Positions 33,484 through 42,726 are shown, numbered from the stretch's first letter. The stretch is 64,000 nucleotides of DNA from CAWUFC02 sp963921335 (GCA_963921335.3 CAWUFC020000001.1:248001-312000); one strand, 5' to 3'. Numbers and translations are program-made. Notes: a model not told the origin generated them from the letters alone.

Positions 33484-34125
33484 ATGGCCGCGCTGGGTAC
33501 GACAGTCGAGACCGCGGCAATCGCCGCACTCGAAACAGCACTGAATCAGGCCCTGGCGCTGGATCCCGCTACAGGCAGAGCGCTGGCAGCCCTGGAGGGC
33601 AAAGTATTCCAGCTGGACTGCACACAACCAGAACTGGAAATATTTCTGATAGCCCAGGCAGAACGCATTCGCCTCAGCGGCCACTGGGAAGGCGATATCA
33701 CCACCGGTATTCGCGGTAGCGCGGGTGATTTCGCAGAACTGGCGGCCAGCGATGACGCTGCAGCCTCGCTTATAAACGGCAAATTGGAGCTGCATGGCAA
33801 CAGCGGGCCGCTCATTGAGCTGCAGGGCATTCTGGCGGGCCTGGACATGGACTGGGAAGCGCCACTGGTCGAGGCTCTCGGTGATGTTGTTGGTCACCAG
33901 CTGGCGCAGGGTATGCGCGGCCTGTTCAGCTGGGGGCAGCAAGCTCGCAGCAGTCTGCATCGGCAGATCGAAGAGTTCATCATCGAAGAGGCGCGATTGA
34001 CGCCGCCCCGACTCGAGGTCGAGCGCTTTTATAGCGATATACAGTCCCTCAACAATCAAGTGGACCGTCTCCAGGCCCGCATGCAACAACTCGCGCAAAG
34101 GCTGGCAGCTAATGAATCGTCTTAA
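33484..34125 (+). CDS. ubiJ: Ubiquinone accessory protein UbiJ (SCP2 domain)
   Basis: UbiJ is a lipid-binding accessory factor of the Ubi biosynthesis complex. The 213-residue protein has an N-terminal SCP2-like domain (residues 15-115) and a C-terminal coiled-coil region (about 165-210, LNNQVDRLQARMQQLAQRLA). Its start is 1 base after the ubiE stop, and its end overlaps ubiB by 14 bases, which supports co-translation. Confidence 0.9.
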   Translation: MAALGTTVETAAIAALETALNQALALDPATGRALAALEGKVFQLDCTQPELEIFLIAQAERIRLSGHWEGDITTGIRGSAGDFAELAASDDAAASLINGKLELHGNSGPLIELQGILAGLDMDWEAPLVEALGDVVGHQLAQGMRGLFSWGQQARSSLHRQIEEFIIEEARLTPPRLEVERFYSDIQSLNNQVDRLQARMQQLAQRLAANESS

Positions 34126-35755
34126 TCGCGCCTGTCGAATACTGTGGGTGTTCTGCCGTTATCGGCTTGACCAGTTCATACCTGCCAACCGGCTGCCCTG
34201 GCTTGCACGCTGGTGTCATCGGCTGGGACCCTGGCGGCTGTTCCCTCAACCGTCACTGAAGCGCGGCGCCCGGTTACGCCAGGCCATTGAGGAGCTGGGG
34301 CCAGTATTCATCAAGTTCGGCCAGATGCTGTCTACCCGCAGGGATTTGCTGGACGACGATATCGCGGACGAGCTCGCACGCCTGCAAGACGATGTGCCTC
34401 CTTTCCCGGCTGATCAGGCGACTGCAATTATTGAATCAACCCTGGGCAAACCTGTCGACGCACTGTTTGCGGCTTTTGAGAGTCAACCGATGGCGTCAGC
34501 ATCGGTCGCACAGGTACACGCCGCCCGCTTGCACAGCGGCGAGGAGGTCGTGGTCAAAGTGGTGCGTCCCGGGGTTGAGCGCACGATTCGTCAGGATATG
34601 GCGCTGCTGTTTAGCCTGGCCTGGATCATCCAGCGCTACGTTCCTGAAGGTTACCGACTGCGCCCGACGGAAGTGGTCAGCGATTACCAGGTCACCATCC
34701 TCGATGAACTGGATCTTCAACGGGAAGCTGCCAATACCTCTCAACTACGGCGTAACTGCATCGAGCAAGGCCTGGTTTACGTCCCTGAAGTGCACTGGGA
34801 TTACACGCGTCGTCAGGTCTTTGTCATGGAGCGAATCCATGGCATTCCTGTCACCGATATAGCGGAGCTGGAAAAACGCGGCACCGACATGAAGTTACTG
34901 GCAGAGCGCGGCGTGGAAATTTTCTTTACCCAGGTGTTTCGGGACAATTTTTTCCACGCGGACATGCATCCGGGCAACATTTTTGTAGACGCCAGCGATC
35001 CGGCCAACCCAACCTATATCGGCATTGACTGCGCCATTATCGGCTCTCTGAGCGATTTTGATCAGTATTACCTGGCCCGCAACCTGCTGGCGATATTCAG
35101 GCGCGACTACCGCGAGTGCGCTCAGCTGCACGTCGAATGCGGCTGGGTACCACCAGGCACCAAAGTGCATGAGTTCGAATCTGCCATGCGCGCGGTTTGT
35201 GAACCGGTATTCGAGAAGCCGATCGCCGAAATTTCGTTTGCCCAGCTGCTGATCTATCTGTTTCAGACCGCGCGACGATTCAATATGGAGATTCAGCCAT
35301 CACTGGTATTGCTGCAGAAAACCCTGCTCAACATCGAAGGCATGGGCCGGCAACTCTACCCCCAGCTGGATCTTTGGACCACGGCCCAGCCTTTCCTCGA
35401 GAACTGGGTCGCAGAGCGCTATTCGCCTCAGGGCATTATCGACCGACTGCGACGCAGCGCGCCCTCCTGGCTGGAGCAGCTGCCGCAACTGCCCGATGTT
35501 GTGTTTGAGGGGCTGCAGTCAGCGCGCGAGCTGGAGCAGCACACCCGAAGCCAGCAGCAGGAACTGGAAAAACTGCAAGCACATATCCAGCGCGAGGACA
35601 GCCAGCGCAAGCGCCTGGTCGGCGCCTTTCTGGTTTTTGGTGCCGCAGCCGCAACCGCTTATCCCGGCGGTATCAGCGCCCTGGCGCAGTGGCCAGTGGC
35701 TAGCTGGGGCCTGATTGCTGTGGGTGTCTACCTGCTTTGGCCCCGCAGACCCTAG
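34112..35755 (+). CDS. ubiB: Ubiquinone biosynthesis kinase-like protein UbiB
   Basis: UbiB is an atypical membrane-bound ATPase/kinase-like protein needed for ubiquinone synthesis. The 547-residue protein has the KxGQ motif (KFGQMLSTRRDLL, near 67), the Ala-rich loop ASASVAQVHAARL in place of a P-loop, the catalytic HADMHPGNIF and the metal-binding Asp in GIDCAIIG. Two membrane helices lie at the C terminus (residues 503-545). It completes the ubiE-ubiJ-ubiB set. Confidence 0.95.
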   Translation: MNRLNRACRILWVFCRYRLDQFIPANRLPWLARWCHRLGPWRLFPQPSLKRGARLRQAIEELGPVFIKFGQMLSTRRDLLDDDIADELARLQDDVPPFPADQATAIIESTLGKPVDALFAAFESQPMASASVAQVHAARLHSGEEVVVKVVRPGVERTIRQDMALLFSLAWIIQRYVPEGYRLRPTEVVSDYQVTILDELDLQREAANTSQLRRNCIEQGLVYVPEVHWDYTRRQVFVMERIHGIPVTDIAELEKRGTDMKLLAERGVEIFFTQVFRDNFFHADMHPGNIFVDASDPANPTYIGIDCAIIGSLSDFDQYYLARNLLAIFRRDYRECAQLHVECGWVPPGTKVHEFESAMRAVCEPVFEKPIAEISFAQLLIYLFQTARRFNMEIQPSLVLLQKTLLNIEGMGRQLYPQLDLWTTAQPFLENWVAERYSPQGIIDRLRRSAPSWLEQLPQLPDVVFEGLQSARELEQHTRSQQQELEKLQAHIQREDSQRKRLVGAFLVFGAAAATAYPGGISALAQWPVASWGLIAVGVYLLWPRRP

Positions 35756-35778
35756 CTGTTATAAGCACGGCCCTGTGC

Positions 35779-35792
35779 AATAATGTGCGGCC
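35779..35792 (+). promoter_or_regulatory. -10 box with GC-rich discriminator before hisI
   Basis: AATAAT (35779-35784) then GTGCGGCC. The 13 bases ATAATGTGCGGCC also occur before argS. A -35-like CTGTTA lies 17 bases upstream. Initiation near 35791 would give a leader of about 20 bases that holds GACAGGA before the hisI ATG. Confidence 0.5.
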
Positions 35793-35810
35793 CTGACAGG
35801 ACCAAACAGC

Positions 35811-36209
35811 ATGAACGGCCAGGATTTCATACAGCACATTCAGTTCAACGGTGACGGCTTAGTACCCGCCATTGCCCAGGACGCCGAAGACGGCGAAATC
35901 CTGATGATGGCGTGGATGAATGCCGAGTCGATCGCTGCCACCATGGAAAGCGGAGAAGCCGTGTACTGGTCCAGGTCCAGGGGTAAGCTGTGGCATAAAG
36001 GCGAACAGTCCGGCAATACGCAATTGGTTGAATCGATCCAACTGGACTGCGACGGGGACACCATCGTACTTAAAGTCAGGCAGAAAGGCGGCGTTGCCTG
36101 TCATACCGGTCGCCGCAGCTGTTTTTACCTGACTTTGAAAGATGGCCAGTGGACAGAGAATTCAGAAGTCATCACAGACCCGGCAGAACTCTATGGAAGC
36201 GACAAATGA
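35811..36209 (+). CDS. hisI: Phosphoribosyl-AMP cyclohydrolase HisI
   Basis: HisI opens the adenine ring of phosphoribosyl-AMP, the third step of histidine synthesis. The 132-residue single-domain enzyme has the zinc/magnesium site in WSRSRGKLWHKGEQSGN and LDCDGDT, and CHTGRRSCFY near residue 100. HisE is a separate protein here, unlike the HisIE fusion of E. coli. The stop overlaps the hisE ATG in ATGA. The two genes sit between ubiB and tatABC, as in Pseudomonas. Confidence 0.95.
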   Translation: MNGQDFIQHIQFNGDGLVPAIAQDAEDGEILMMAWMNAESIAATMESGEAVYWSRSRGKLWHKGEQSGNTQLVESIQLDCDGDTIVLKVRQKGGVACHTGRRSCFYLTLKDGQWTENSEVITDPAELYGSDK

Positions 36210-36535
36210 GTGACATTCTGCAAGAACTGGATGCGATCCTGCAGCAGCGCAAAGAGGCCGACGCAGCAGAATCCTATGTCGCCAGTCTGCACCAGAAAGG
36301 CCTGAACAAAATTCTGGAAAAGCTGGGCGAGGAATCCATAGAGGTCATCCTGGCTGCCAAGGATGCGCAAAATAGCGGCGACGTAGCGGAGCTTGTCAGC
36401 GAGTCCGCAGACCTGTGGTTCCACCACCTGGTGGCACTGTCGCACCTGGGCGTGGACAGTCGCGCTGTGCTGGCAGAGTTGGAGAAGCGCTTTGGTCTCT
36501 CCGGCTTGGAAGAAAAAGCAGCGCGTAACAAATAG
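36206..36535 (+). CDS. hisE: Phosphoribosyl-ATP pyrophosphatase HisE
   Basis: HisE hydrolyses phosphoribosyl-ATP to phosphoribosyl-AMP, the second histidine step. The 109-residue all-helical MazG-like fold has KLGEESIEVILAAK with the metal-binding Glu residues and ESADLWFHHLVAL. The ATG at 36206 overlaps the hisI stop by 4 bases, which fixes the start against a longer frame. Confidence 0.95.
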   Translation: MSDILQELDAILQQRKEADAAESYVASLHQKGLNKILEKLGEESIEVILAAKDAQNSGDVAELVSESADLWFHHLVALSHLGVDSRAVLAELEKRFGLSGLEEKAARNK

Positions 36536-36558
36536 TTTTCCCGAGGGAGGAAGAACAA

Positions 36559-36774
36559 ATGGGTATTGGTGGTATCAGCATTTGGCAACTTTTGATCATT
36601 CTGGTCATCGTGGTGATGTTATTTGGCACCAAGCGACTGCGCGGCCTTGGCAGCGACCTGGGCGCCGCCATAAAGGGCTTCCGCAGCAGCATGGGTAACG
36701 AGGATGCTGCCAAGGACACGACGACAGAATCATCTGAACAAATTGAGGGAGAGAGCCAGGACAAGACGTCCTGA
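36559..36774 (+). CDS. tatA: Twin-arginine translocase subunit TatA
   Basis: TatA oligomers form the pore for folded Tat substrates in the inner membrane. The 71-residue protein has a short N-terminal membrane helix (ISIWQLLIILVIVVMLFGTKRL), an amphipathic helix with RGLGSDLGAAIKGFRS, and an acidic tail. A strong GGGAGGAAG ribosome site precedes the ATG, fitting the high TatA level relative to TatB and TatC. Confidence 0.95.
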   Translation: MGIGGISIWQLLIILVIVVMLFGTKRLRGLGSDLGAAIKGFRSSMGNEDAAKDTTTESSEQIEGESQDKTS

Positions 36775-36783
36775 CTTTCGCTC

Positions 36784-37131
36784 ATGTTCGATATTGGCTT
36801 TGCAGAACTGCTGCTGGTCAGCGTCGTCGGCCTGCTGGTGCTGGGGCCAGAGCGCTTGCCGGGAGCCATTCGCACAGTCAGCCTGTATCTGGGCAAAATG
36901 CGCCGCAGCTTTAACAATGTACGGGCGGAAATCGAGCGTGAGATTAACGCAGACGAGCTCAAGCGCGACTTACACAACAGCGCAGTAATGAACAGCCTAA
37001 AAGCCGCCGAACAGGACCTGCGAGGCAGCATCGACACCCCCTACGATATCAGTGATATCGCCCACAGAAAGCGGGACGATATCTCCGAGGACGAAAACAA
37101 GACACCGGGCGACGACAGCAAATCCGCATGA
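36784..37131 (+). CDS. tatB: Twin-arginine translocase subunit TatB
   Basis: TatB forms the substrate receptor with TatC. The 115-residue protein begins MFDIGFAELLLVSVVGLLVLG, with the conserved Glu8, then PERLPG and a long amphipathic helix. It starts 9 bases after tatA and its stop overlaps the tatC ATG by 4 bases. Confidence 0.95.
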   Translation: MFDIGFAELLLVSVVGLLVLGPERLPGAIRTVSLYLGKMRRSFNNVRAEIEREINADELKRDLHNSAVMNSLKAAEQDLRGSIDTPYDISDIAHRKRDDISEDENKTPGDDSKSA

Positions 37132-37886
37132 GCGCCGAAGACCCCATCAATGATCAGCCCCAACCGCTGGTTGCTCACCTGACTGAGCTGCGAGACCGGA
37201 TTCTGCGCAGCATTCTGGCGGTACTGATTATCTTCTGCGGCCTGTTCTACTTTGCCAACGACATCTACGCCTACGTCTCCAAGCCTTTGCGGGATATCCT
37301 GCCCGCTGACGCAACCATGATCGCCACCGAGGTGGCGTCGCCCTTCCTGACGCCTTTCAAGCTGACCATGGTGGCCGCGATCTTTATCGCCATACCTTAC
37401 ATTCTCTACCAGCTCTGGAGCTTTGTGGCACCGGGCATGTACAAAAGCGAAAAGCGCCTGGCGTTTCCCCTTCTCGCCTCCAGTGTCATCCTGTTCTACG
37501 CAGGCGCCGCGTTCGCCTACTACGTGGTGTTTCCGCTGATATTCGGCTTCTTTACCAGTATTGGGCCATCTGATGTCACCATCATGACTGACATCAATCG
37601 CTATCTCGACTTTGTACTGAAATTGTTTTTCGCTTTTGGCCTGGCATTCGAAATACCGATCGCGGCAGTGATTCTGATTCGCGCCGGCGTCACCACCGCC
37701 GACAATCTGGCCGCCAAGCGCGCCTACATTATCGTTGGCTGTTTTGTCCTGGGTATGCTGCTGACACCACCCGATATCATTTCCCAGTCATTGCTGGCCA
37801 TTCCCATGTGGATATTATTCGAGGCCGGTGTGTTTTTTGGCCGCATGGTCGAACCAAAAGCGGACAACAGTGAAAGTCCGGCCTAA
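37128..37886 (+). CDS. tatC: Twin-arginine translocase subunit TatC
   Basis: TatC is the six-helix membrane protein that recognises the twin-arginine signal. The 252-residue sequence has the conserved LVAHLTELRDRIL at the N terminus, PFLTPFKLTMVAAIF after the first periplasmic loop, FGLAFEIPIAAVIL, and LTPPDIISQSLLAIPMWILFE. The next gene's likely GTG start overlaps its last 17 bases. Confidence 0.96.
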   Translation: MSAEDPINDQPQPLVAHLTELRDRILRSILAVLIIFCGLFYFANDIYAYVSKPLRDILPADATMIATEVASPFLTPFKLTMVAAIFIAIPYILYQLWSFVAPGMYKSEKRLAFPLLASSVILFYAGAAFAYYVVFPLIFGFFTSIGPSDVTIMTDINRYLDFVLKLFFAFGLAFEIPIAAVILIRAGVTTADNLAAKRAYIIVGCFVLGMLLTPPDIISQSLLAIPMWILFEAGVFFGRMVEPKADNSESPA

Positions 37887-39642
37887 GGGCGCAAAGCGCC
37901 TTTCCATCCTGGGTCAGCTGGGAAGGTTTGTTATTCCTTATAAGGGTACCCTCACGGCAGCCGCAATCGCGCTGGTTTTTACCGCAGTCATCACACTGTC
38001 TATCGGACAGGGCGTACGCATCCTGATTGACGACGGATTTGGGAGTGGTTCAAGAGAGCAACTGAACCAGGCAGTGATGATTTTGCTGACCTTGAGTTGC
38101 CTGATGGCGGTAGGCACGTTCGTCCGTTTCTACCTGGTGTCCTGGCTCGGCGAGCGCGTCAGTGCTGACATCCGCGATGCGGTGTTCGGCAATGTTGTGG
38201 GTCTGCACCCCAGCTACTTCGAAGACAACCGCAGCGGCGAGATCATGTCGCGCCTCACCACTGACACAACCCTGTTACAAACCATTATTGGCTCGTCTTT
38301 TTCCATGGTCCTGCGCAGTAGCCTCACCCTGGTCGGCGCCCTGATTATGCTGTTTGTGACGAATCTCAAGCTGACCTTGATCGTCCTCGCCAGCGTGCCA
38401 CTGGTGCTGATGCCGATCATTCTTTACGGCCGCAAAGTGCGAGCCCTCTCGAACAAGAGCCAGGACTCTATCGCCAGTGTCGGCAGCTATGCCGGTGAAG
38501 TGATCCAGCACATACGTACGGTACAGAGCTATACGCGGGAAGACTTCGAGCGGCAGGCATTTTCCGAGGAGGTGGAGCAGGCTTTCCTGATCGCACGTCG
38601 TCGCATCCGTCAACGCGCCGTATTGATCGCTGTGGTGATCATGCTGGTCTTTACCGGGCTGTCTGCGATGTTCTGGGTAGGAGGAAACGATGTCTTTGAT
38701 GGCACCATGAGCGCAGGTGAGTTGGGTGCCTTTGTCTTTTACGCCATCATGGTCGGCACAGGTGTAGCAACGGTCTCCGAAGTGTGGGGAGAGCTGATGC
38801 GTGCCGCAGGGGCGACCGAGCGTCTTATGGAGCTGTTGAACGAGCGCAGTAATATCCTCAATCTGGCAGCCGACGACACCAGTATTGATTTCAATGCCCC
38901 ACTCAGCATCGACCATATCGTTTTCAGTTATCCATCCCGCCCAGATCAGCCAGCGCTGAAAGATCTGTGCCTGGAGCTGCAGGCAGGCAGGAGTCTGGCC
39001 CTGGTTGGCCCCTCAGGTGCAGGCAAATCCACCCTGTTTGAACTGCTGCAACGCTTCTACGACCCGCAGCAGGGCACGATCAGAATCGGGGATCAGGACA
39101 TACGCGATCTGCCCGTAGAAACATTGCGCCAGCATATCGCAGTAGTACCTCAATCCCCCGCCATGTTCACCGCCGATGTCAGCTTCAATATTGGCTACGG
39201 CAAACCCGGTGCCAGCCAGGAAGAGATTGAGCGCGCCGCCCGGGCCGCGCATGCCCACGAGTTTATTCAGCGCCTGCCAGAGGGCTACCAGAGTCACCTG
39301 GGTGAGATGGGCGTGCGCCTGTCAGGTGGTCAGCGCCAACGTATTGCCATCGCCCGCGCCATCCTCAAAGATCCTGAGATCCTGCTACTCGACGAAGCCA
39401 CCAGTGCGCTGGATGCAGAGAGTGAATACCAGGTTCAGCAAGCGCTGCAGGAGTTAATGAAAAACCGAACCACGATCATCATCGCGCATCGGCTATCTAC
39501 CATCCTGCACGCAGACCAAATTGCCGTCCTCGATCACGGCGAGTTGGTAGCGACAGGCAATCACGACAGTTTGCTGCACGACAGCGATCTCTATCAGCGC
39601 CTCGCCAGCCTGCAGTTCGGCGCAGAAGACCCGGCGGACTAA
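37870..39642 (+). CDS. MsbA/multidrug-type ABC exporter, fused permease and ATPase
   Basis: This half-transporter of 590 residues has six membrane helices (about residues 18-300) and a C-terminal ATPase. Walker A is GPSGAGKSTL, the signature LSGGQRQRIAIARAIL, Walker B ILLLDEATSALDAESE, and the H-loop IAHRLST. It belongs to the lipid/multidrug exporters near MsbA, but substrate cannot be read from sequence. The GTG at 37870 is preferred because it trims the overlap with tatC to 17 bases; no ATG is available. It converges on the molybdopterin enzyme gene with a 4-base overlap of stop codons. Confidence 0.9.
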   Translation: MKVRPKGAKRLSILGQLGRFVIPYKGTLTAAAIALVFTAVITLSIGQGVRILIDDGFGSGSREQLNQAVMILLTLSCLMAVGTFVRFYLVSWLGERVSADIRDAVFGNVVGLHPSYFEDNRSGEIMSRLTTDTTLLQTIIGSSFSMVLRSSLTLVGALIMLFVTNLKLTLIVLASVPLVLMPIILYGRKVRALSNKSQDSIASVGSYAGEVIQHIRTVQSYTREDFERQAFSEEVEQAFLIARRRIRQRAVLIAVVIMLVFTGLSAMFWVGGNDVFDGTMSAGELGAFVFYAIMVGTGVATVSEVWGELMRAAGATERLMELLNERSNILNLAADDTSIDFNAPLSIDHIVFSYPSRPDQPALKDLCLELQAGRSLALVGPSGAGKSTLFELLQRFYDPQQGTIRIGDQDIRDLPVETLRQHIAVVPQSPAMFTADVSFNIGYGKPGASQEEIERAARAAHAHEFIQRLPEGYQSHLGEMGVRLSGGQRQRIAIARAILKDPEILLLDEATSALDAESEYQVQQALQELMKNRTTIIIAHRLSTILHADQIAVLDHGELVATGNHDSLLHDSDLYQRLASLQFGAEDPAD

Positions 39643-41735
39643 AGCCGCTCCAACTGCACAGGCACACCGTTTAGTGCCGTGTTACCTGATACCACGTCCA
39701 GCAAGTGTTCATCGGTCACGTCGTTGGCGCTGACACCGGCATTGGCCCGTGCCACTCGCAGCTGCACACCCTTGCGTGCATGTCCCCAGCCATGCGGCAG
39801 ACTCACGGTTCCCTGCATAATGTCTTCAGTAGCCAGAATATCCACCTCAATACTGCCCACTCGGGAAGCGAGCCGCGCCCGATCTCCGTCCTTGAGCTGT
39901 CGGCCGTCGAGATCGGCGGGATGCACCCACAACTGGCAACGTGGTTTACCCTTCACCAGGCGCTGGCTGTTGTGTATCCATGAATTGTTGCTGCGCACGT
40001 GGCGCCGACCGATTAAGCGTAAATCGTCAGGACTGCTTCCGCGCTGGGACTGCAAACGTTTCAGGTCCTCGACCAGCTTCGCTGGCGCCGCGTGAATCTG
40101 CTTGCCTTCAGTCTGAAGCCTCGCGCGACCGGACGCTCGCAGCGGTCCCAGGTCAACCCCACTGGGCTGATCCTTGAGTGTCTGCAAACTGAGCCCTTGC
40201 TCAGCATAGGGCCCATTTTGCAGGGCAAAGTCCATCATCTCGTGGGGTGGCCTGGCTGCTCTGGGTTCTACACCTAAACGCTCGGCAATGACGGCACCAA
40301 GGCCCACAAAGATTTCCCAGTCATGCAGCGCCCCCTCCGGCTTATCAAACACTGGCGGGTTGTAGCGCGCGGTATTTCGAACCGCCAGGGTATGGAAGGA
40401 CATGTCGTAGTGATCGTGTTCCAGGGGCGATGTTGGCGGCAATATCACATCAGCGTGCCGGGTGGTCTCGTTGATATAAATGTCGACGCTGACCATGAAA
40501 TCAAGGGACTCCAGCGCCTCATCGAGCTGCCGCCCATTGGGCGTTGAGAGCACAGGATTACCCGCCAGGGTCACCAGCGCACGCACCTGGCCCTCGCCTT
40601 CTGTGAGGATCTCTTCCGCCATGGCTGCAACCGGCAACTCGCCATTGAATTCCGGCAGGCCGCGAACCCGGGATTCAAACGCGCCAAAATGTCCCGGTCG
40701 ACCCATGGGGCCTTCAATCTGGTCCACCGCTGCCCGGGTAAACAGGCTGCCGCCTTCCCGATCAAAGTTGCCGGTAGCAATGTTCACAAGCTGTATCAGC
40801 CACTGACAGACAGTCCCGAACTCCTGCACCGAAACACCCATGCGGCCATAGCATACGGCGCTATTAGCAGCCGCAAACTCTCGAGCAACACGCCGCAACA
40901 CGGCGGCATCCACCCCCGTATCACTCGCCGTCGACTCCGGCGAGAAGTCAGCGACCATGGCCTGAACCTGCTCCCAGCCAACCAGATATTCGGCAAGGGA
41001 TCCGGGGTCTGCCAGATTTTCATCAAACAGTGTATGCAGAAGACTCAGCAAAAACAGGGCATCGGTGCCGGGGCGAATGAACAGGTGTTCACTGGCCACC
41101 TCAGCGGTCTCTGTTCGCCGCGGATCCATCACCACCAATTGACCGCCCCGCGCTTTGAGCGCTTTGATTCGATTGCGGATGTCGGGCACCGTCATTAGCG
41201 AGCCATTCGATGCCATCGGATTGGCACCCAACATCAGAAAGTAGTCGGTATGGTCAATGTCAGGAATGGGTATGAGGAACTGGTGGCCATACATCCACAA
41301 ACCCACAAGGTGGTGCGGTAACTGGTCCACCGAAGTTGCGGAAAAACGATTCTGGGTGCGCAGGTAACCCAAGGCGTGCTGGGCATGGGTCATCATGCCG
41401 TAGTTGTGCACACTTGGATTGCCCGCATACACCGCCATGGCATTATCACCGTGCTCCGCGCGCACACGCAGAAGATTATCGGCGACAATCTCAAAAGCCT
41501 CGTCCCATGATATTTCTTCAAAGCTGTCACCAACCCGGCGTACGGGCCCGCGCAGCCGATCGAGATCTTCGTGCAGGTCCTTCAACGCCACTGCCTTTGG
41601 GCAAATATGGCCGCGGCTGAGCGGGTCATTCTTATCCCCGCGAATGCTGCTTACGACCCCATCTTCTACTCGAATTTCCAGGCCGCAAATGGCCTCGCAC
41701 AAGTGGCAGGCCCGGTAATGGGTAGTCTCAGTCAT
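39639..41735 (-). CDS. Molybdopterin oxidoreductase with N-terminal 4Fe-4S cluster
   Basis: This 698-residue protein of the DMSO reductase superfamily carries a bis-MGD molybdenum cofactor and one 4Fe-4S cluster bound by Cys10, Cys13, Cys17 and Cys45. Residues 50-540 form the cofactor domain (LGANPMASNG, RRTETAEVA, LAGNPVLSTPNGR) and 560-698 the C-terminal beta-barrel (WGHARKGVQLRVARANAG). There is no Tat signal, so it is cytoplasmic. Where formate dehydrogenases have Cys or Sec as the molybdenum ligand, the matching region reads SATSVDQ, with neither. The substrate is unknown. Its start overlaps the phosphotriesterase-like gene by 8 bases, so the pair is one operon. Confidence 0.85.
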   Translation of the reverse strand: MTETTHYRACHLCEAICGLEIRVEDGVVSSIRGDKNDPLSRGHICPKAVALKDLHEDLDRLRGPVRRVGDSFEEISWDEAFEIVADNLLRVRAEHGDNAMAVYAGNPSVHNYGMMTHAQHALGYLRTQNRFSATSVDQLPHHLVGLWMYGHQFLIPIPDIDHTDYFLMLGANPMASNGSLMTVPDIRNRIKALKARGGQLVVMDPRRTETAEVASEHLFIRPGTDALFLLSLLHTLFDENLADPGSLAEYLVGWEQVQAMVADFSPESTASDTGVDAAVLRRVAREFAAANSAVCYGRMGVSVQEFGTVCQWLIQLVNIATGNFDREGGSLFTRAAVDQIEGPMGRPGHFGAFESRVRGLPEFNGELPVAAMAEEILTEGEGQVRALVTLAGNPVLSTPNGRQLDEALESLDFMVSVDIYINETTRHADVILPPTSPLEHDHYDMSFHTLAVRNTARYNPPVFDKPEGALHDWEIFVGLGAVIAERLGVEPRAARPPHEMMDFALQNGPYAEQGLSLQTLKDQPSGVDLGPLRASGRARLQTEGKQIHAAPAKLVEDLKRLQSQRGSSPDDLRLIGRRHVRSNNSWIHNSQRLVKGKPRCQLWVHPADLDGRQLKDGDRARLASRVGSIEVDILATEDIMQGTVSLPHGWGHARKGVQLRVARANAGVSANDVTDEHLLDVVSGNTALNGVPVQLERL

Positions 41736-42726
41736 GGTGTTCTCCAGTGGGTGCCTGCCCAGCGAAATAACGGCGCGGGTTATCGATCAGCATCGTATCA
41801 ATCTGCTCTCGTGTCGCACCGCCTGCCAGCAGTTTAGGAATGATCACATCGTGAAAATGAGTGGGATTAAAAGCCAGGCCGTCATCCATTCCAGCTAGCA
41901 CCTCGGCAGGAATCGGCTCACCGCGCCAACACCATACGGAATCATGGGACACAACGATCTGTTGCTCGCGCCGCTTTTCCAGCAGAGCCAACAGCGACGC
42001 CACTCGCTCTTCATCAGGGTGCAGTACGTCAATACCGAAACGGTCAAAACCGAGATAGGACCCTTTCTCAAGAATAGCCATGTGGTAGGCGTGATCACTG
42101 GTGCCACAGCTGTGCCCGATGATAATTTTGTGCGGTGCTATGCCCGCCTCCACAAGGATGCGCTGTTGCTCGTCACCCATAGTGCCCTTATCCGTATGCG
42201 TCGTGATGGGTGCGCCGGTTTCTTTTGAGGCGATCGCAGCCGCCTCGATAATGGCGTGTTCATATTCTGTAATCTGGCCAAATCCGGTCGCGATCTTGAT
42301 GATGCCCGCCTTGATACCGGTAGCGCCGATGCCATTGGTCAGTTCATGAATAAACAGTTCGGCCATCGCATCCACCACGGGGCCGAAACTGGAGCGAAAA
42401 TGCCAATAGGGTTTGCCGCCCTCATCTTCTTTATATAAACCAGTGGCACAGACAATGTTGAAGCCGGTGGCCTGGGACAGCTCCGCGGAAAACACAACAT
42501 CACGGCCGAGATCATTGGGACAGGGATCTACCATGGACTGGATTCCACGGTCCTGCATGGCCTGTATTTTGTCGATGGCAACGGCCATCATTTCTGCTCG
42601 TCCGGGACCGGCACGCAGGCTGTCGGCCTCCCAACCGGGATAACCGATCATCACGTGCTCGTGCATCAAGGTGACACCTAGCTCATTAATATCAATGGGC
42701 CCGGTGACGGTGTTGATTAGCGCCAT
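41728..42726 (-). CDS. Phosphotriesterase-like amidohydrolase
   Basis: The 332-residue TIM-barrel enzyme has the full binuclear metal site of the phosphotriesterase family: HxH at His22/His24, the carboxylated Lys144 in AGIIKIATG, His in ITTHTDKG and IIGHSCGTSD, and Asp in VVSHDSVW. The family includes lactonases and phosphotriesterases; lactonase activity is the more usual natural function. No signal peptide is seen. It is upstream of, and overlaps, the molybdopterin oxidoreductase gene, which suggests that its product feeds that enzyme or that both act on one compound. Confidence 0.88.
   Translation of the reverse strand: MALINTVTGPIDINELGVTLMHEHVMIGYPGWEADSLRAGPGRAEMMAVAIDKIQAMQDRGIQSMVDPCPNDLGRDVVFSAELSQATGFNIVCATGLYKEDEGGKPYWHFRSSFGPVVDAMAELFIHELTNGIGATGIKAGIIKIATGFGQITEYEHAIIEAAAIASKETGAPITTHTDKGTMGDEQQRILVEAGIAPHKIIIGHSCGTSDHAYHMAILEKGSYLGFDRFGIDVLHPDEERVASLLALLEKRREQQIVVSHDSVWCWRGEPIPAEVLAGMDDGLAFNPTHFHDVIIPKLLAGGATREQIDTMLIDNPRRYFAGQAPTGEHHD

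Noticed and set aside
34112..35755. UbiB lacking the kinase DFG motif
   Set aside because: UbiB proteins normally have a DCG-like form here (E. coli has GIDCGIVG), so GIDCAIIG is only a mild variation.
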